A stretch of 64,000 nucleotides of DNA from Rhodospirillales bacterium (GCA_017644185.1 JAEPMA010000008.1:167837-231836), one strand, 5' to 3'; shown: positions 46,397-60,098, numbered from the stretch's first letter. The notes: generated by a model from the letters alone, not told the origin. A program made the numbers and translations.

Positions 46397-46897
46397 ATGC
46401 ATCTTCTGAGACAAACCGTCTTCGCGGTGTTATTGCTGTTGCCCATCATCAGCGTGACACCGGCACATGCGGATGCCGCCGCGGACAAACGCGCCGCCGT
46501 GGTCGAATTGCTCAAGGCGACCGAAGCCCTGGATATGACGTCGAAGATTATCGGCATCGCCGTCCGAAAGGCGAAAGAGCACTATCTGAAGTCGAACCGT
46601 CAATCGTCGAAGAAGCTCGCGGAAATCGTCACGCAAGAAGTCAAAAGCGCCATGGAGGAAGACCGCGGCTGGTACCTGCTTGAGGTGGCCCGGATATGGG
46701 AGAGAAACTTCTCGGCCGAAGAACTGCGGGCACTCGCCACGTTCTACCGGAAACCGGTCGGGCAGAAAATTCTGAAGCTACTCCCCGAAATTTTCAACCA
46801 GGAACTGGACCTCGGCGCCGCCTGGAGCGAACGTCTGATGCCACGCATTCAGGACGGGATCAAAACCCGCATCGAGGGGAAAAAGCGGACGCTATAG
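46397..46897 (+). CDS. Secreted DUF2059-domain protein
   Basis: 166 residues. A signal peptide ends near Ala25 (TPAHADA). The mature part is all helical with the DUF2059 core 'FSAEELRALATFYRKPVGQKIL'. Function unknown; these proteins are periplasmic and often near stress or transport genes. It stands alone between the Lrp gene and the TAXI-type gene. Confidence 0.82.
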   Translation: MHLLRQTVFAVLLLLPIISVTPAHADAAADKRAAVVELLKATEALDMTSKIIGIAVRKAKEHYLKSNRQSSKKLAEIVTQEVKSAMEEDRGWYLLEVARIWERNFSAEELRALATFYRKPVGQKILKLLPEIFNQELDLGAAWSERLMPRIQDGIKTRIEGKKRTL

Positions 46898-47007
46898 ATA
46901 CGGAGCCGCACGCCGGTACAGCATCGGCGCCGATCCCTTAAAAAATGCCCGCCGTGCAAAGTTATATTTGCGACTGAGTTGCAATCGCGTCTCATGTATG
47001 TCAGTTA

Positions 47008-48339
47008 GTGTCAAAACAACATAAAAAACCGCATAACACTATGAAACGACGCAGCGCCCTTATTCTCTCAGCCCTTGTGCTTGTCATCGGCCTTGGCGCG
47101 ATCGTCTATGCGAACAACCTGCGCAGCTACACGATTTCAATCGCGGCCGGCGTAGAAGGTTCCACATCCTATAACGCCGCCATGGCCATCAGGACCGTCC
47201 TGAAGCGCCATCACGGGAATTTCGACGTCAATGTCTACACCACCCTGGGCCCGTCTCAGAACGCCGAACTGGTGGAGAACAATGCCGTTGACGTGGCGTT
47301 CACCGAGATATCGCCCCTGCGTTCGGGCCGCGCCCGGCTCGTCGCGGAATTATTCAACGATACGTTTCAGCTTGTCGCTCGCGCTGGTCTGAGCGTGCAG
47401 GGGATCGGCGATCTGAAGGGCCTGCGCGTGGCAATCCCGCAAGTCGAAACGAACCACCATGCTTACTTCTGGCAGTTGGTAACCCACTTCGGACTGTCCG
47501 AGACGGACCTGCAGACCTTCCCGGGATCCGACAAGGCAAGCGCTTGGCTGTTTGCGAACAACGCGGTCGACGTTGTTTTTCGATCACGCGCGATCGGCGG
47601 CAAATTTATCGCCTCCCTTCTGGATCTTCCCGGCAGTCATGTCATCCCCATCGAACAAGGGGCGGCGATTGTCGAACAGTATCCGTTCCTGAACGTTTCG
47701 CTGATTTCCAAGGGCGCCTATCATGGTTCGCCCCCCGCACCGCAAAAAGACGTCCCCTCCATTGGTTCCAGGCGCATTGCGGTGGCAAGCGATTTGGCGG
47801 ACGTCCACGCGATCAACGTGCTGACATCCGTACTCTTCGAGCATCAACATGAATTGGCGCAACTGGCCCCGATGCTCGGCAACATCGCGGAACCCAACAC
47901 CGGCGACGGAATGTTCCTGCCCGTACACGAAGGCGCCCGGCGGTATTTCGAGAGGGATAATCCGAACTTCTTTCAGGAGAACGCGGAACCGATTGCGGTG
48001 CTGATATCCATGATCGTCGTCATCGCCTCTATCTATGTTCATTTTCTGAATAAATCCCGGCGGCGGCGTCTCGACGCCTTCAACGTCGAGCTTCTGGCAC
48101 TGGCACACGAAGCCCGGGCTGCCGAGACGTTTGCGAAAATCGATGTTCTCGATAGCCGGCTCGGCGATTACGTCGACAAGATCACCCATGCGGCAGCGGA
48201 CGGGGACGTCGACTCTCGCGACATGTCGCTGTTCGAGTTCACCTTCCAGGCGACGGAGAACGCCATCCGCGACCGGGAAAGCCAGCTTAAACGCCGCCGT
48301 TACGACGAACAGAATGCCTCTCTACATGCCGCGGATTAA
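47008..48339 (+). CDS. Membrane-anchored TAXI-type solute-binding protein
   Basis: 443 residues if the GTG is used, or 432 from the ATG at 47041; neither has a clear ribosome-binding site. A membrane segment at about 17-36 is followed by a TAXI-family binding domain (about 40-320: 'SIAAGVEGSTSYNAAMAI', 'TLGPSQNAELVENNAVDVAF', 'GIGDLKGLRVAIPQVE'), a second membrane segment (about 329-349), and a charged cytosolic tail of about 90 residues with coiled-coil character. Ordinary TAXI proteins are free periplasmic partners of TRAP transporters; no TRAP membrane genes are here. The cytosolic tail suggests signalling. The next gene starts 5 bp later. Confidence 0.8.
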   Translation: MSKQHKKPHNTMKRRSALILSALVLVIGLGAIVYANNLRSYTISIAAGVEGSTSYNAAMAIRTVLKRHHGNFDVNVYTTLGPSQNAELVENNAVDVAFTEISPLRSGRARLVAELFNDTFQLVARAGLSVQGIGDLKGLRVAIPQVETNHHAYFWQLVTHFGLSETDLQTFPGSDKASAWLFANNAVDVVFRSRAIGGKFIASLLDLPGSHVIPIEQGAAIVEQYPFLNVSLISKGAYHGSPPAPQKDVPSIGSRRIAVASDLADVHAINVLTSVLFEHQHELAQLAPMLGNIAEPNTGDGMFLPVHEGARRYFERDNPNFFQENAEPIAVLISMIVVIASIYVHFLNKSRRRRLDAFNVELLALAHEARAAETFAKIDVLDSRLGDYVDKITHAAADGDVDSRDMSLFEFTFQATENAIRDRESQLKRRRYDEQNASLHAAD

Positions 48340-48343
48340 AGAC

Positions 48344-49468
48344 ATGGCCGACACCATCATGAACGACACGATCAATCTCAAAACCCTCTTCCGTGAGAGC
48401 GTGATCGTGCTGGGCCTCATTTGCCTTTGTTCGGCCGTTGCCTATGTCTGGTCCTATTACGAAGCGGAAAAACAGGCCCGTCGCGACTTGAGCCTGAACT
48501 TCGAACTGAAGAAGACGACCCTGGAAGACGAGATCACGTCATCCCTGTCGGACCTGGAAGCGCTCGTGGACATGGCGACCATGCGCACCGCCGCCAGCAA
48601 CTTGGATGCCGCGTGGCAGGCGCTTGGCAACACCCCCGACGCGGTCATTCAACAATGGTATGGAAACGGGGACGTGCCCGGCACGCGCGCACTCAGCATC
48701 CGGCCGCCCGCCGACTATTTTCAACTGGTCGACGAGCAGGAGTCCTGGGTTGTCGAATTCATGCGCCTGTTCGACCTGCACGACATTCTGCTAATCAACA
48801 ATGAAGGCGATGTCATCTATTCGTACCTGCGTGGGCCCGACTACACCACGAACCTGCGCAGCGGACCATACTCGGAGACAAACCTCAGCAATATATTTCT
48901 GCGCGCCCTCCGCAACCGCGGACGGGCCGTGCTATCTGAAATGGAGTTCTACGGACGCGACGGAACAATGCCGACGTTCTTTTCGGCTGCATCCCTGACC
49001 GATGCGGTCGGACATCCGTTTGCGGTCCTGGCCTTGCAGTACAAGCCGACATTGTTGAACAACATCATGCAACGCACCGAGAGTATGGGCTATACCGGCG
49101 ATATCTTCGTCATCGACATCACCCAAAAGATGCTCAGCCAGTCCCGATTGATTTCGGAGCTGACGGCGCTTCGGGTGCTCGTCGACAGCACCGCCGCCGA
49201 ACAGGCAAGCTATGGGTTTTCAGGAATGCAACGCAGCATCGACCATCGCGGCGTGCGAACCCTGTCAGCGTACGCGCCGGTCAACATTAGTGGCCCGGCG
49301 TGGGGCCTGGTCGGACAAATGGATCTATGGGAAATTGCCGCCAACGCGGTTCAGCCGACGGTGCTTCTTAATGGAATCACCGGGGGGATGTCGAGTTGGC
49401 TGTTCCTGTTGTTCGCACGCTTCATTCTGACGTCCAGACGCCAGTCTTCAGACGTCAGTTCCAGCTGA
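48344..49468 (+). CDS. Cache-like membrane sensor without output domain
   Basis: 374 residues from the ATG 5 bp after the TAXI stop; longer frames overlap that gene. A membrane segment (about 14-37) is followed by a large periplasmic region of double-Cache/PDC form ('[18 protein letters not shown]', '[20 protein letters not shown]', '[14 protein letters not shown]', '[14 protein letters not shown]'). A second membrane segment (about 340-362) leads to only about 12 residues in the cytosol. Such sensors normally end in HAMP plus MCP, kinase or cyclase parts, all absent here. It overlaps the convergent greA gene by 14 bp, which may mark a truncation. It probably pairs with the TAXI protein. Confidence 0.75.
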   Translation: MADTIMNDTINLKTLFRESVIVLGLICLCSAVAYVWSYYEAEKQARRDLSLNFELKKTTLEDEITSSLSDLEALVDMATMRTAASNLDAAWQALGNTPDAVIQQWYGNGDVPGTRALSIRPPADYFQLVDEQESWVVEFMRLFDLHDILLINNEGDVIYSYLRGPDYTTNLRSGPYSETNLSNIFLRALRNRGRAVLSEMEFYGRDGTMPTFFSAASLTDAVGHPFAVLALQYKPTLLNNIMQRTESMGYTGDIFVIDITQKMLSQSRLISELTALRVLVDSTAAEQASYGFSGMQRSIDHRGVRTLSAYAPVNISGPAWGLVGQMDLWEIAANAVQPTVLLNGITGGMSSWLFLLFARFILTSRRQSSDVSSS

Positions 49469-49928
49469 CTTCGCAAATTTCGTAGGATTTACCGCCACCC
49501 GGCGTCGCCACCTCGACGACGTCGCCGATGGTCTTGCCGATCAGGGCGCGCGCCAAGGGCGAGGTGACAGAGATCTTGCCCTCGTCGAGATTGGCCTCGA
49601 GCGCGCCGACGATCCTATATGTGGTTTCCTCGTCGGTATCGGTATCGGCGACCAGGACGAACGCACCGAACTTGACCGTGTCGCCGGTCATGTGGGCGGT
49701 GTCGATGGCTTCGGCGCGGCTGGTCACGTCCTCCAGCTCGGCAATGCGGCCTTCGATAAAGCCCTGCTTTTCGCGCGCGGCATGGTATTCCGCATTCTCG
49801 GACAGGTCGCCGTGTTCACGGGCTTCGGCGATCGCCTTGATCACCGCCGGCCGCTCTTCGGATTTAAGCCGTCTCAGTTCCTGTTCGAGGGCGGAGAGGC
49901 CCTCGCGCGTCATCGGCACACGTTCCAT
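49455..49928 (-). CDS. greA: Transcription elongation factor GreA
   Basis: 157 residues. The N-terminal coiled coil ('[20 protein letters not shown]', '[18 protein letters not shown]') with the catalytic acidic tip at Asp and Glu of 'GDLSENAEY', and the C-terminal FKBP-like domain ('[18 protein letters not shown]'), match GreA. It rescues backtracked RNA polymerase. It lies about 107 bp downstream of carB on the same strand, an order often seen in alphaproteobacteria. Confidence 0.96.
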   Translation of the reverse strand: MERVPMTREGLSALEQELRRLKSEERPAVIKAIAEAREHGDLSENAEYHAAREKQGFIEGRIAELEDVTSRAEAIDTAHMTGDTVKFGAFVLVADTDTDEETTYRIVGALEANLDEGKISVTSPLARALIGKTIGDVVEVATPGGGKSYEICEVSWN

Positions 49929-50035
49929 ATTTCCCCGGCCGGCAGACCCGGCCCTCCTCCATACCTTCCCTTACGAAATACCGCGCCGGGTCACCCAGAG
50001 GCGATCACCAAAGCGACATGAATTAAGGGAAAAGC

Positions 50036-53383
<3,348 letters not shown>

Positions 53384-53384
53384 G

Positions 53385-54584
53385 CTATTTCGCCTCGTCC
53401 ATCAGATCGGTGAAGCGTTTGAAGAGATAATGACTGTCGGTCGGACCGGGGGACGCTTCCGGGTGGTACTGGACCGAGAAGATCGGCTTGCCCTCAACCC
53501 TGACACCTTCGTTGGAGCCGTCGAAGAGAGAGATGTGACTTTCGACCACACCCGCGGGGAGATCTTTGCCATCCACCGCGAACCCGTGGTTCTGGCTGGT
53601 GATCTCGACCTTACCCGTCGCCAAATCCTTCACCGGCTGGTTCCCGCCCCGGTGGCCCTGGTGCATCTTCGACGTCTTGCAGCCGAGCGCGAGCGACAGG
53701 AGCTGGTGACCCAGACAAATCCCGAAGATCGGTTTCTCGCTTTTGATCAGATCTTTCAGGATCGGGACCGCGTATTCCCCCGTCGCCGCCGGATCGCCGG
53801 GGCCGTTCGAGAGGAAGATGCCGTCAGGTGCATACCCCAAGATTTCTTCCGCGCTCGCCGTCGCCGGCACAACCGTGACGTCGCAGCCCGCGGACGCAAG
53901 ACACCGCAGGATGTTGCGCTTGATGCCGTAATCGATGGCGACGACCTTGTACTTGGGATCAGCGAGCTTTCCATAGCCCGTCTCGATATCCCACGTGGTC
54001 TCGTCCCATTTGTATGTCTGTTTACACGTGACCTCGATCGCCAGGTCCATCCCTTCGAGCCCCGGCCAGGCGTTCGCCTTCTCGATCAACGCCGGAATAT
54101 CGAACTTCCCGTCGGGTGCATGGCAGATCACGCCGTTGGGCGCGCCCGCGTCCCGGATCTTGCGGGTCAATCTGCGCGTATCGACGCCGGAGATGCCCGG
54201 CAGGTTCATCGACTTCAGCCATTGGTCCAGATGCTGGGTCGCGCGCCAGTTGGCGGGCTCGGTGATGTCGGCCCTTAAAATACAACCCCGGGCGGCCGGG
54301 GTTATGGTTTCGATGTCTTCGGGGTTTGTGCCCACGTTTCCGATGTGCGGGAACGTGAAGGTGATGATCTGACCCGCGTAACTGGGGTCGGTCATGATCT
54401 CCTGGTAGCCGGTGATCGAGGTGTTGAAACAGACCTCCCCCACCGCTTCACCGGCGGCGCCGACGCCCCGCCCCCAGAACAACGAGCCATCCGCGAGGAC
54501 GACAACCGCAGTGGCGCCCGCTGGCGCGCGGAAAGACTCCGCACCCTTGTGATCGGGCGCAGTTGTTTCTACTTCTTGTGTCAC
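53385..54584 (-). CDS. carA: Carbamoyl-phosphate synthase small subunit
   Basis: 399 residues from the GTG start; a longer TTG reading would begin inside the predicted -35 element, so it is not used. The N-terminal CPSase domain ('[19 protein letters not shown]', '[18 protein letters not shown]') and a class I glutaminase domain with nucleophile Cys ('[16 protein letters not shown]') and His/Glu ('[10 protein letters not shown]') are complete. It supplies ammonia from glutamine to CarB. The gene is divergent from yqeY. Confidence 0.97.
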   Translation of the reverse strand: MTQEVETTAPDHKGAESFRAPAGATAVVVLADGSLFWGRGVGAAGEAVGEVCFNTSITGYQEIMTDPSYAGQIITFTFPHIGNVGTNPEDIETITPAARGCILRADITEPANWRATQHLDQWLKSMNLPGISGVDTRRLTRKIRDAGAPNGVICHAPDGKFDIPALIEKANAWPGLEGMDLAIEVTCKQTYKWDETTWDIETGYGKLADPKYKVVAIDYGIKRNILRCLASAGCDVTVVPATASAEEILGYAPDGIFLSNGPGDPAATGEYAVPILKDLIKSEKPIFGICLGHQLLSLALGCKTSKMHQGHRGGNQPVKDLATGKVEITSQNHGFAVDGKDLPAGVVESHISLFDGSNEGVRVEGKPIFSVQYHPEASPGPTDSHYLFKRFTDLMDEAK

Positions 54585-54621
54585 GATATATGCCAGCCGG
54601 GTCCGGTTTTGACTGGCAGAG

Positions 54622-54650
54622 TAGATACGCAAAGCCCCCCGCCGCGTCAA
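54622..54650 (-). promoter_or_regulatory. Predicted sigma-70 promoter of carAB
   Basis: TTGACG (54645-54650) and TATCTA (54622-54627) on the minus strand are separated by 17 bp. They lie 38 bp before the GTG start, which argues for that start. The flanking DNA is AT-rich on the yqeY side. Confidence 0.5.
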
Positions 54651-54768
54651 GAGGATGCGGGAATTATTTTTATCGTTTTAAATCAATAAGTTATAAATTT
54701 TAATCCGGTTGTCAGCGGTGCCCGGTTAGGATAACGTCCGGCCGCTCGACCATTGAGGAGAAGATTCC

Positions 54769-55227
54769 ATGCTTCGTCAGCAGCTGAACGACATGCTCAA
54801 GGACGCCATGCGCGCCAAGGAAGACCGCAAGGTCTCGACGATCCGCCTGATCAACGCGGCGCTGAAAGACCGTGATATCCAGGCGCGCGCCAAGGGCAAC
54901 ACGGACGGAATCTCGGAAGAGGAAATCCTCGGCCTGATGCAGTCGATGGTGAAACAGCGCCGCGACAGCATCGACGCCTATTCAAAAGGCGGCCGCCCGG
55001 ACCTCGCCCAGCAGGAAGCCGAAGAAATCTCGTGCATCGAGAGCTTCCTGCCCCAGCAGCTTTCCGCCGACGAGCAGGAAGCCGCCATCGACGAGGCAGT
55101 CACCAAGTCCGAAGCCGACAGCATCAAGGACATGGGCAAGGTCATGGCGTACCTGAAAGAGCATTACGCCGGGCGCATGGATTTCTCGAAAGCCGCCGGC
55201 GCGGTGAAAGCCAAGCTGGGCGCTTGA
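54769..55227 (+). CDS. yqeY: GatB/YqeY domain protein
   Basis: 152 residues, the length class of YqeY. 'LRQQLNDMLKDAMRAKEDRKVSTIRLI' at the start (shortened here to its pattern) and 'FLPQQLSADEQEAAIDEAV' in the middle are typical; the fold is the tRNA-binding tail domain of GatB. Its exact role is unknown, perhaps in tRNA amidation or translation. A GAGGAGAAG site precedes the ATG. It is followed by dnaG and rpoD. Confidence 0.92.
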   Translation: MLRQQLNDMLKDAMRAKEDRKVSTIRLINAALKDRDIQARAKGNTDGISEEEILGLMQSMVKQRRDSIDAYSKGGRPDLAQQEAEEISCIESFLPQQLSADEQEAAIDEAVTKSEADSIKDMGKVMAYLKEHYAGRMDFSKAAGAVKAKLGA

Positions 55228-55229
55228 AG

Positions 55230-55275
55230 CCCCTCTCCTCGGGGAGAGGGTGGCGCGCAGCGCCGGGTGAGGGGC
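55230..55275. repeat. Short intergenic repeat of the CCCTC/GAGGG type
   Basis: CCCCTCTCCTCGGGGAGAGGG followed by a short GC-rich link and GGTGAGGGGC: a smaller member of the repeat type at 26176 and 35535. It begins 3 bp after the yqeY stop and could shape the yqeY-dnaG transcript. Confidence 0.7.
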
Positions 55276-55376
55276 GGCTGTGGATAACTAGGCCAAACAC
55301 GGGATAACTCGTCATCGGCACGCTTTTAGAACCCCCCGCCCTGGCGTAGATTAATCCGTTCACTTGCGGAGCGGGC

Positions 55377-57188
55377 ATGAGCAACTTTACCCCGGAATTC
55401 CTGGACGAGATCAGACGACGCGTCTCGATATCCGACGTGGTCGGTCGCACGGTCCGTTTGAAGGAACGCGCGCGGGGCGATTTCTGGGGCCTGTCGCCAT
55501 TCACAAAAGAAAAGACACCGAGCTTCCACGTGATGGAGGACAAAGGCTTCTATAAGTGCTTCTCGACCCAGAATTCGGGGGATGTGTTCACGTTCCTGAT
55601 CGAGGTCGAGGGCATGTCGTTCCCCGAAGCGGTCGAAAAGCTGGCTTCCGAGGCCGGGCTCGAAATGCCGCAGGACACCCCCGAAGACCGCGAACGTCAC
55701 GAAAAGCGGAAGACGCTATCCGACGTCAACGAGGCCGCCGCCAAGTTCTTCGAGAAAATGCTCAGGATGCCGGAGGGCCGGGGCGCGCTCGAATATCTGA
55801 AGAAGCGCGGTCTGGACGACGCGACGATCAGAACCTGGCGGCTGGGATTTGCGCCCGACGCGCGCGGCGCCCTGAAGGGTGCGCTCGGGCGGGATGGTAT
55901 TTCGGAAGAATTGCTGATCGAAGCCGGTCTTTTACGTGTCCCCGAAGGCCGTGACCCGTACGATTGGTTCCGGGGCCGGGTGATGTTTCCGATCCAGGAC
56001 CGGCGCGGCGGGGTCATCGGCTTTGGTGGGCGGATATTAGGCGATGGTGAGCCGAAGTACCTGAACAGCCCGGAAACGCCCCTGTTTCAGAAACGCTACG
56101 CCCTTTATGGGATGCACATGGCGGCCGCGCCTGCGCGCAAGGCCGGCCGGATGATCGTCTGCGAGGGCTACATGGACGTGATCGGCTTGAATGTTGCTGG
56201 TTACGACAACGCCGTCGCGCCGCTGGGGACCGCGCTGACCGAAGATCAGCTAAGGGATCTCTGGCGGGTCGTCCGCGAACCGGTCATGTGTTTCGACGGC
56301 GACGAAGCCGGCCAGCGGGCCGCCTTTCGGGCCGCCGAGCGGGCGCTCCCGATCATGCAAGCGGGCCAGGCGCTCAGGTTCGCGATCCTCCCCAAGGGCG
56401 AGGACCCGGATAGCCTTGTAAGGTCGCAGGGCCGAAAAGCATTCGAAGAGGTCCTGGACGGGGCCCTGCCGTTATCCGAAATGATCTGGCGCGAAGTGAC
56501 GCAGGGGCGCATGCCGAACACCCCGGAAGACCGCGCGGATGTGCAGCAAAAGCTGGATCAGCGCGCACGCGATATATCGGACGCCACCTTCAGACGTCAT
56601 TTTTCCGATTTCTTCTCGCGCAAGCTCTGGGGTGAGCGGGGGGCCCAGCCTCAAAGCCGCGGCGGCTCGGAGCGGTTCACGCCCCGCAAGGGTTTTGGGA
56701 AGGTGAAGATCGAGGGCGCCGTGATGGCCGACGCGCGCAGCGAGACCAGTTCGATCACGCCCGCCGACGTGCTCCGCGAGCGCATTCTGATCACCACCCT
56801 GATCAACCATCCGGAGATCTTCGATGAGATCGAGGAACGCCTTGGAATGCTTGAGTTTTCGGCGGTCGAGCTTGACAATTTACGCCAGCGGGTCTTAAAC
56901 ACCCTCGCTCGGCATGAAAGCCTTGACTCCGAGGGTCTCAGGAACCACCTCTCGGAGGAAGGATTTCGTGCCGAAATCGGCATGCTTTTGAGCAAAAACG
57001 TCTATATGCATGCCCGGTTCGCAAGACCGGACAGCGACGTTAAAGAGGCTCTCGACGGGTGGACCGACACCTGGCAGAGGCTCACCGCGAAAGAGCACGA
57101 CGGGGAGTTGCGTCAAGCCGAAGCGGCGTTGGGGGAAGACACGACGGAATTGACGTTCGGCCGCATGAAGGCCTTGAAGGTCAACTGA
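55377..57188 (+). CDS. dnaG: DNA primase with altered zinc-binding domain
   Basis: 603 residues. The TOPRIM core is intact ('MIVCEGYMDVIGLNVAG', 'VMCFDGDEAGQRAA'), preceded by the catalytic N part ('GLGGRI'-like 'GFGGRIL', 'KYLNSPETPLFQK') and followed by the DnaB-binding C domain. The N-terminal CHC2 zinc domain normally has C40, H43, C61 and C64; here these are Ser40, Thr43, Cys61 and Thr64 ('GLSPFTKEKTPSF' and 'FYKCFSTQ'), so zinc is unlikely to be bound. The enzyme makes RNA primers at the fork. It lies between yqeY and rpoD in the expected order. Confidence 0.96.
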   Translation: MSNFTPEFLDEIRRRVSISDVVGRTVRLKERARGDFWGLSPFTKEKTPSFHVMEDKGFYKCFSTQNSGDVFTFLIEVEGMSFPEAVEKLASEAGLEMPQDTPEDRERHEKRKTLSDVNEAAAKFFEKMLRMPEGRGALEYLKKRGLDDATIRTWRLGFAPDARGALKGALGRDGISEELLIEAGLLRVPEGRDPYDWFRGRVMFPIQDRRGGVIGFGGRILGDGEPKYLNSPETPLFQKRYALYGMHMAAAPARKAGRMIVCEGYMDVIGLNVAGYDNAVAPLGTALTEDQLRDLWRVVREPVMCFDGDEAGQRAAFRAAERALPIMQAGQALRFAILPKGEDPDSLVRSQGRKAFEEVLDGALPLSEMIWREVTQGRMPNTPEDRADVQQKLDQRARDISDATFRRHFSDFFSRKLWGERGAQPQSRGGSERFTPRKGFGKVKIEGAVMADARSETSSITPADVLRERILITTLINHPEIFDEIEERLGMLEFSAVELDNLRQRVLNTLARHESLDSEGLRNHLSEEGFRAEIGMLLSKNVYMHARFARPDSDVKEALDGWTDTWQRLTAKEHDGELRQAEAALGEDTTELTFGRMKALKVN

Positions 57189-57241
57189 ATTTGGGGTCGC
57201 CGGCGACCGTGAGAGCGCCGGGCGTATAGGGGTTCATACTA

Positions 57242-59290
57242 TTGGCCAAAGCACAAACTAGCGAAGCGCGTACCACCTCGGAAGAAAGCACCGATAGCCC
57301 GCTGCTCGACACCCTCGGTGCCGCCGTCAAAAAGATGGTGACCAAGGGCAAAGAGCGCGGCTACGTCACGTATGACGAGCTGAACACCGCGCTGCCGCCC
57401 GAAGACGTCTCCTCCGAGCAGATCGAAGACACCATGGCGATGCTGTCCGAAATGGGCATCAACGTGGTCGAGAACGAAGAGCAGGAAGACGCCGCCAACG
57501 ACGCGTCGGCCGACGACAGCGAGGAAGAAACCGAGAAATCCGCTGCCGGTAACGTCGACGAGAGCGACCTTGGCCGCACCGACGATCCGGTGCGGATGTA
57601 TCTGCGCGAGATGGGCTCGGTCGAGTTGCTGTCACGCGAGGGCGAAATCGCCATCGCCAAACGTATCGAGGCCGGCCGCGACATGATGATCGGCGGGATC
57701 TGCGAAAGCCCGCTGACCATTCAGGCCATCGTCCGCTGGCACGACGCCCTCGTTGCCGAGGAGATCCTGCTGCGCGAAATCGTCGATCTCGACGCCACCA
57801 TGGGCGGCGGTCCGGGTCAGGCCCCGCAGGGCGGCGCCGACGACGACGACGAGGAAGAAGACGAAGCCGAAGCCGCGCCCGCAGCGAAGGAAGAAAAGCC
57901 GGAAGAGAAAAAAGAAGAGGCTCCTAAAAAAGCCAAAGCCGACGGTGAAGAATCCGAAGAAGGCGAAGGCGGCGAGAGCAGCAGCGACGACGATGACGAC
58001 GACGATGACGACGAACACAACAACCTGTCGCTCGCCGCGCTCGAAGAGAAGCTCAAACCCGAAGTCATCGAAACCTTCGAGAACATCGCGAAGACATATA
58101 AAAAGTTCCAACGCCTGCAGGTGATCCGCATGGAGTCCATGCAGGGCGGCGACGAGTTCAAATCGTCGCAGGAAAAGCGCTACGCGAAGCTGCGTCAGGA
58201 ACTGATCGAGCTGATGGAGGGCGTGCACCTCAATAACGACCGCATCGAAGCGCTCGTCGACCAGCTCTACGGCCTCAACCAGCGGCTCGTCAGGCTCGAG
58301 GGTAAACTTTTACGCCTCGCCACCACGGCGCGCATCCGCCGCGAAGACTTCCTTGAGAACTATCGCGGCAATGAGCTCGATCCGGACTGGATCAAGCAGT
58401 GCAAGAAGATGCCGACGAAAAACTGGCAGCGCTTCGCCGAGCGTTACCGTGACGACGTGATCGAAATCCGTCAGGAAGTGGCCGAGGTTTCGGGGGCCGT
58501 CGGTCTGCCGATCCAGGAATTCCGCCGTATCGTCGGCATCGTCCAGAAGGGCGAGCGCGAAGCCGCCAAGGCCAAGAAAGAGATGATCGAGGCCAACCTG
58601 CGTCTCGTGATCTCGATCGCCAAGAAATACACCAACCGCGGCCTGCAGTTCCTGGACCTGATCCAGGAAGGCAACATCGGCCTGATGAAGGCAGTCGATA
58701 AGTTCGAATACCGCCGCGGTTACAAGTTCTCGACCTACGCAACATGGTGGATCCGCCAGGCGATCACGCGTTCGATTGCCGACCAGGCGCGCACCATCCG
58801 TATCCCCGTGCATATGATAGAGACCATCAACAAGCTGGTCCGCACGTCGCGCCAGATGCTGCACGAGATCGGCCGCGAGCCGACCCCCGAAGAGCTGGCG
58901 AACAAGCTCTCGATGCCGCTCGAAAAGGTACGGAAAGTGCTCAAGATCGCGAAAGAGCCGATCTCCCTCGAAACGCCGATCGGCGACGAGGAAGACAGCC
59001 ACCTGGGCGATTTCATTGAGGACAAGCTGGCCGTTCAGCCGCTGGATGCCGCCATTCAGGCGAACCTGCGCGAAACCACGACTCGCGTGCTGGCGTCACT
59101 GACGCCGCGCGAGGAGCGCGTGCTGCGCATGCGCTTCGGCATCGGGATGAACACGGATCACACGCTGGAAGAAGTCGGCCAGCAGTTCTCGGTCACCCGC
59201 GAACGTATCCGTCAGATCGAAGCCAAGGCGCTCAGAAAGCTCAAGCACCCGTCGCGGTCGCGCAAACTCCGCAGCTTCCTGGATTACTGA
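57242..59290 (+). CDS. rpoD: RNA polymerase primary sigma factor
   Basis: 682 residues from a TTG start with AGGGG about 10 bases upstream. Region 1.1 is at the N terminus, region 1.2 '[21 protein letters not shown]', region 2 '[22 protein letters not shown]' with '[19 protein letters not shown]', region 3, and region 4 '[16 protein letters not shown]' with '[22 protein letters not shown]'. A low-complexity insertion at about 187-261 is very acidic, with a run of nine Asp. It directs RNA polymerase to housekeeping promoters. It ends 6 bp before the convergent racemase gene. Confidence 0.97.
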   Translation: MAKAQTSEARTTSEESTDSPLLDTLGAAVKKMVTKGKERGYVTYDELNTALPPEDVSSEQIEDTMAMLSEMGINVVENEEQEDAANDASADDSEEETEKSAAGNVDESDLGRTDDPVRMYLREMGSVELLSREGEIAIAKRIEAGRDMMIGGICESPLTIQAIVRWHDALVAEEILLREIVDLDATMGGGPGQAPQGGADDDDEEEDEAEAAPAAKEEKPEEKKEEAPKKAKADGEESEEGEGGESSSDDDDDDDDDEHNNLSLAALEEKLKPEVIETFENIAKTYKKFQRLQVIRMESMQGGDEFKSSQEKRYAKLRQELIELMEGVHLNNDRIEALVDQLYGLNQRLVRLEGKLLRLATTARIRREDFLENYRGNELDPDWIKQCKKMPTKNWQRFAERYRDDVIEIRQEVAEVSGAVGLPIQEFRRIVGIVQKGEREAAKAKKEMIEANLRLVISIAKKYTNRGLQFLDLIQEGNIGLMKAVDKFEYRRGYKFSTYATWWIRQAITRSIADQARTIRIPVHMIETINKLVRTSRQMLHEIGREPTPEELANKLSMPLEKVRKVLKIAKEPISLETPIGDEEDSHLGDFIEDKLAVQPLDAAIQANLRETTTRVLASLTPREERVLRMRFGIGMNTDHTLEEVGQQFSVTRERIRQIEAKALRKLKHPSRSRKLRSFLDY

Positions 59291-59296
59291 TCAACC

Positions 59297-59992
59297 TTAG
59301 TCCGCCAGCGCCATTTCGACCGCCGCCTGACAATGCAGGTCCGTGGTCGAGAACGTTGGCAGATCGATGTCCTTTTGCATGATCAGCAGCGGGATTTCGG
59401 TACAGCCGAGGATGATCCCTTCGGCGCCCTTTTTATTGAGCCGCCACATCAGGTCGATATACCGGTCACGGGTTTGCGGAGAGAACCGCCCCCTGACCAT
59501 CTCGTCCATAATCGTCTTGTCGACGTAATCCCGTGTATCCGCGTCCGGCACCATGGTCTCGATCCCGAACGACGACAGCACGTCCTGATAGAACGTCCCC
59601 TCCATCGTTTTCATGACACCCAAGAGCGCAACCCGCGACAGCCCGGCTTTCTTGATCGCGCGCCCCGTCGCCTCGGCGATATGCAGGAAGGGGATGTTGA
59701 TCCGAGGCTGGATTTCAGGGACGAACCGGTGCACGTCGTTGCAGCAGATAACGATGAACTCGGCCCCGCCCGCTTCGACACTGCGGGCCGCATTCAGGAT
59801 CAACTTCGACGCTGCCGCTTCGTCTTTCCTGATGTTGACGTGCTGGACGTAATCCTCGCGGTTGACGCTCTCCAATATCAGACGCGGCGAGTTGACCCCA
59901 CCTAATGTCTTTTGCGTGATTTCGTTGAGAAGCCGGTAATATTCCGCCGTCGATACCCAACTCAAGCCGCCGATCAGCCCGATCTTTCTCAT
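59297..59992 (-). CDS. Aspartate/glutamate racemase-family protein
   Basis: 231 residues from the internal ATG at 'MRKIGLIGGLSW'; the longer frame runs into the AraC gene. Family Cys residues lie in 'VICCNDVHRF' and 'ILGCTEIPLL', the two acid/base cysteines of PLP-independent racemases. It should interconvert L and D forms of aspartate or a related amino acid. It is divergent from the AraC-type gene with about 106 bp between starts, so AraC may control it. Confidence 0.9.
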   Translation of the reverse strand: MRKIGLIGGLSWVSTAEYYRLLNEITQKTLGGVNSPRLILESVNREDYVQHVNIRKDEAAASKLILNAARSVEAGGAEFIVICCNDVHRFVPEIQPRINIPFLHIAEATGRAIKKAGLSRVALLGVMKTMEGTFYQDVLSSFGIETMVPDADTRDYVDKTIMDEMVRGRFSPQTRDRYIDLMWRLNKKGAEGIILGCTEIPLLIMQKDIDLPTFSTTDLHCQAAVEMALAD

Positions 59993-60098
59993 GGGGGCGT
60001 CCCTTATCCAAATCTGAACCCGTGGCGTTTGCCGTGACATCGAATATGATCGGAACCACCGTCCGCGTATTTCATATTCTTGGGGTTTTTCACGGGTC

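Noticed and set aside
54585..54650. Longer TTG start of carA
   Set aside because: The TTG is the first triplet of a likely -35 box (TTGACG), so the region is promoter rather than coding.
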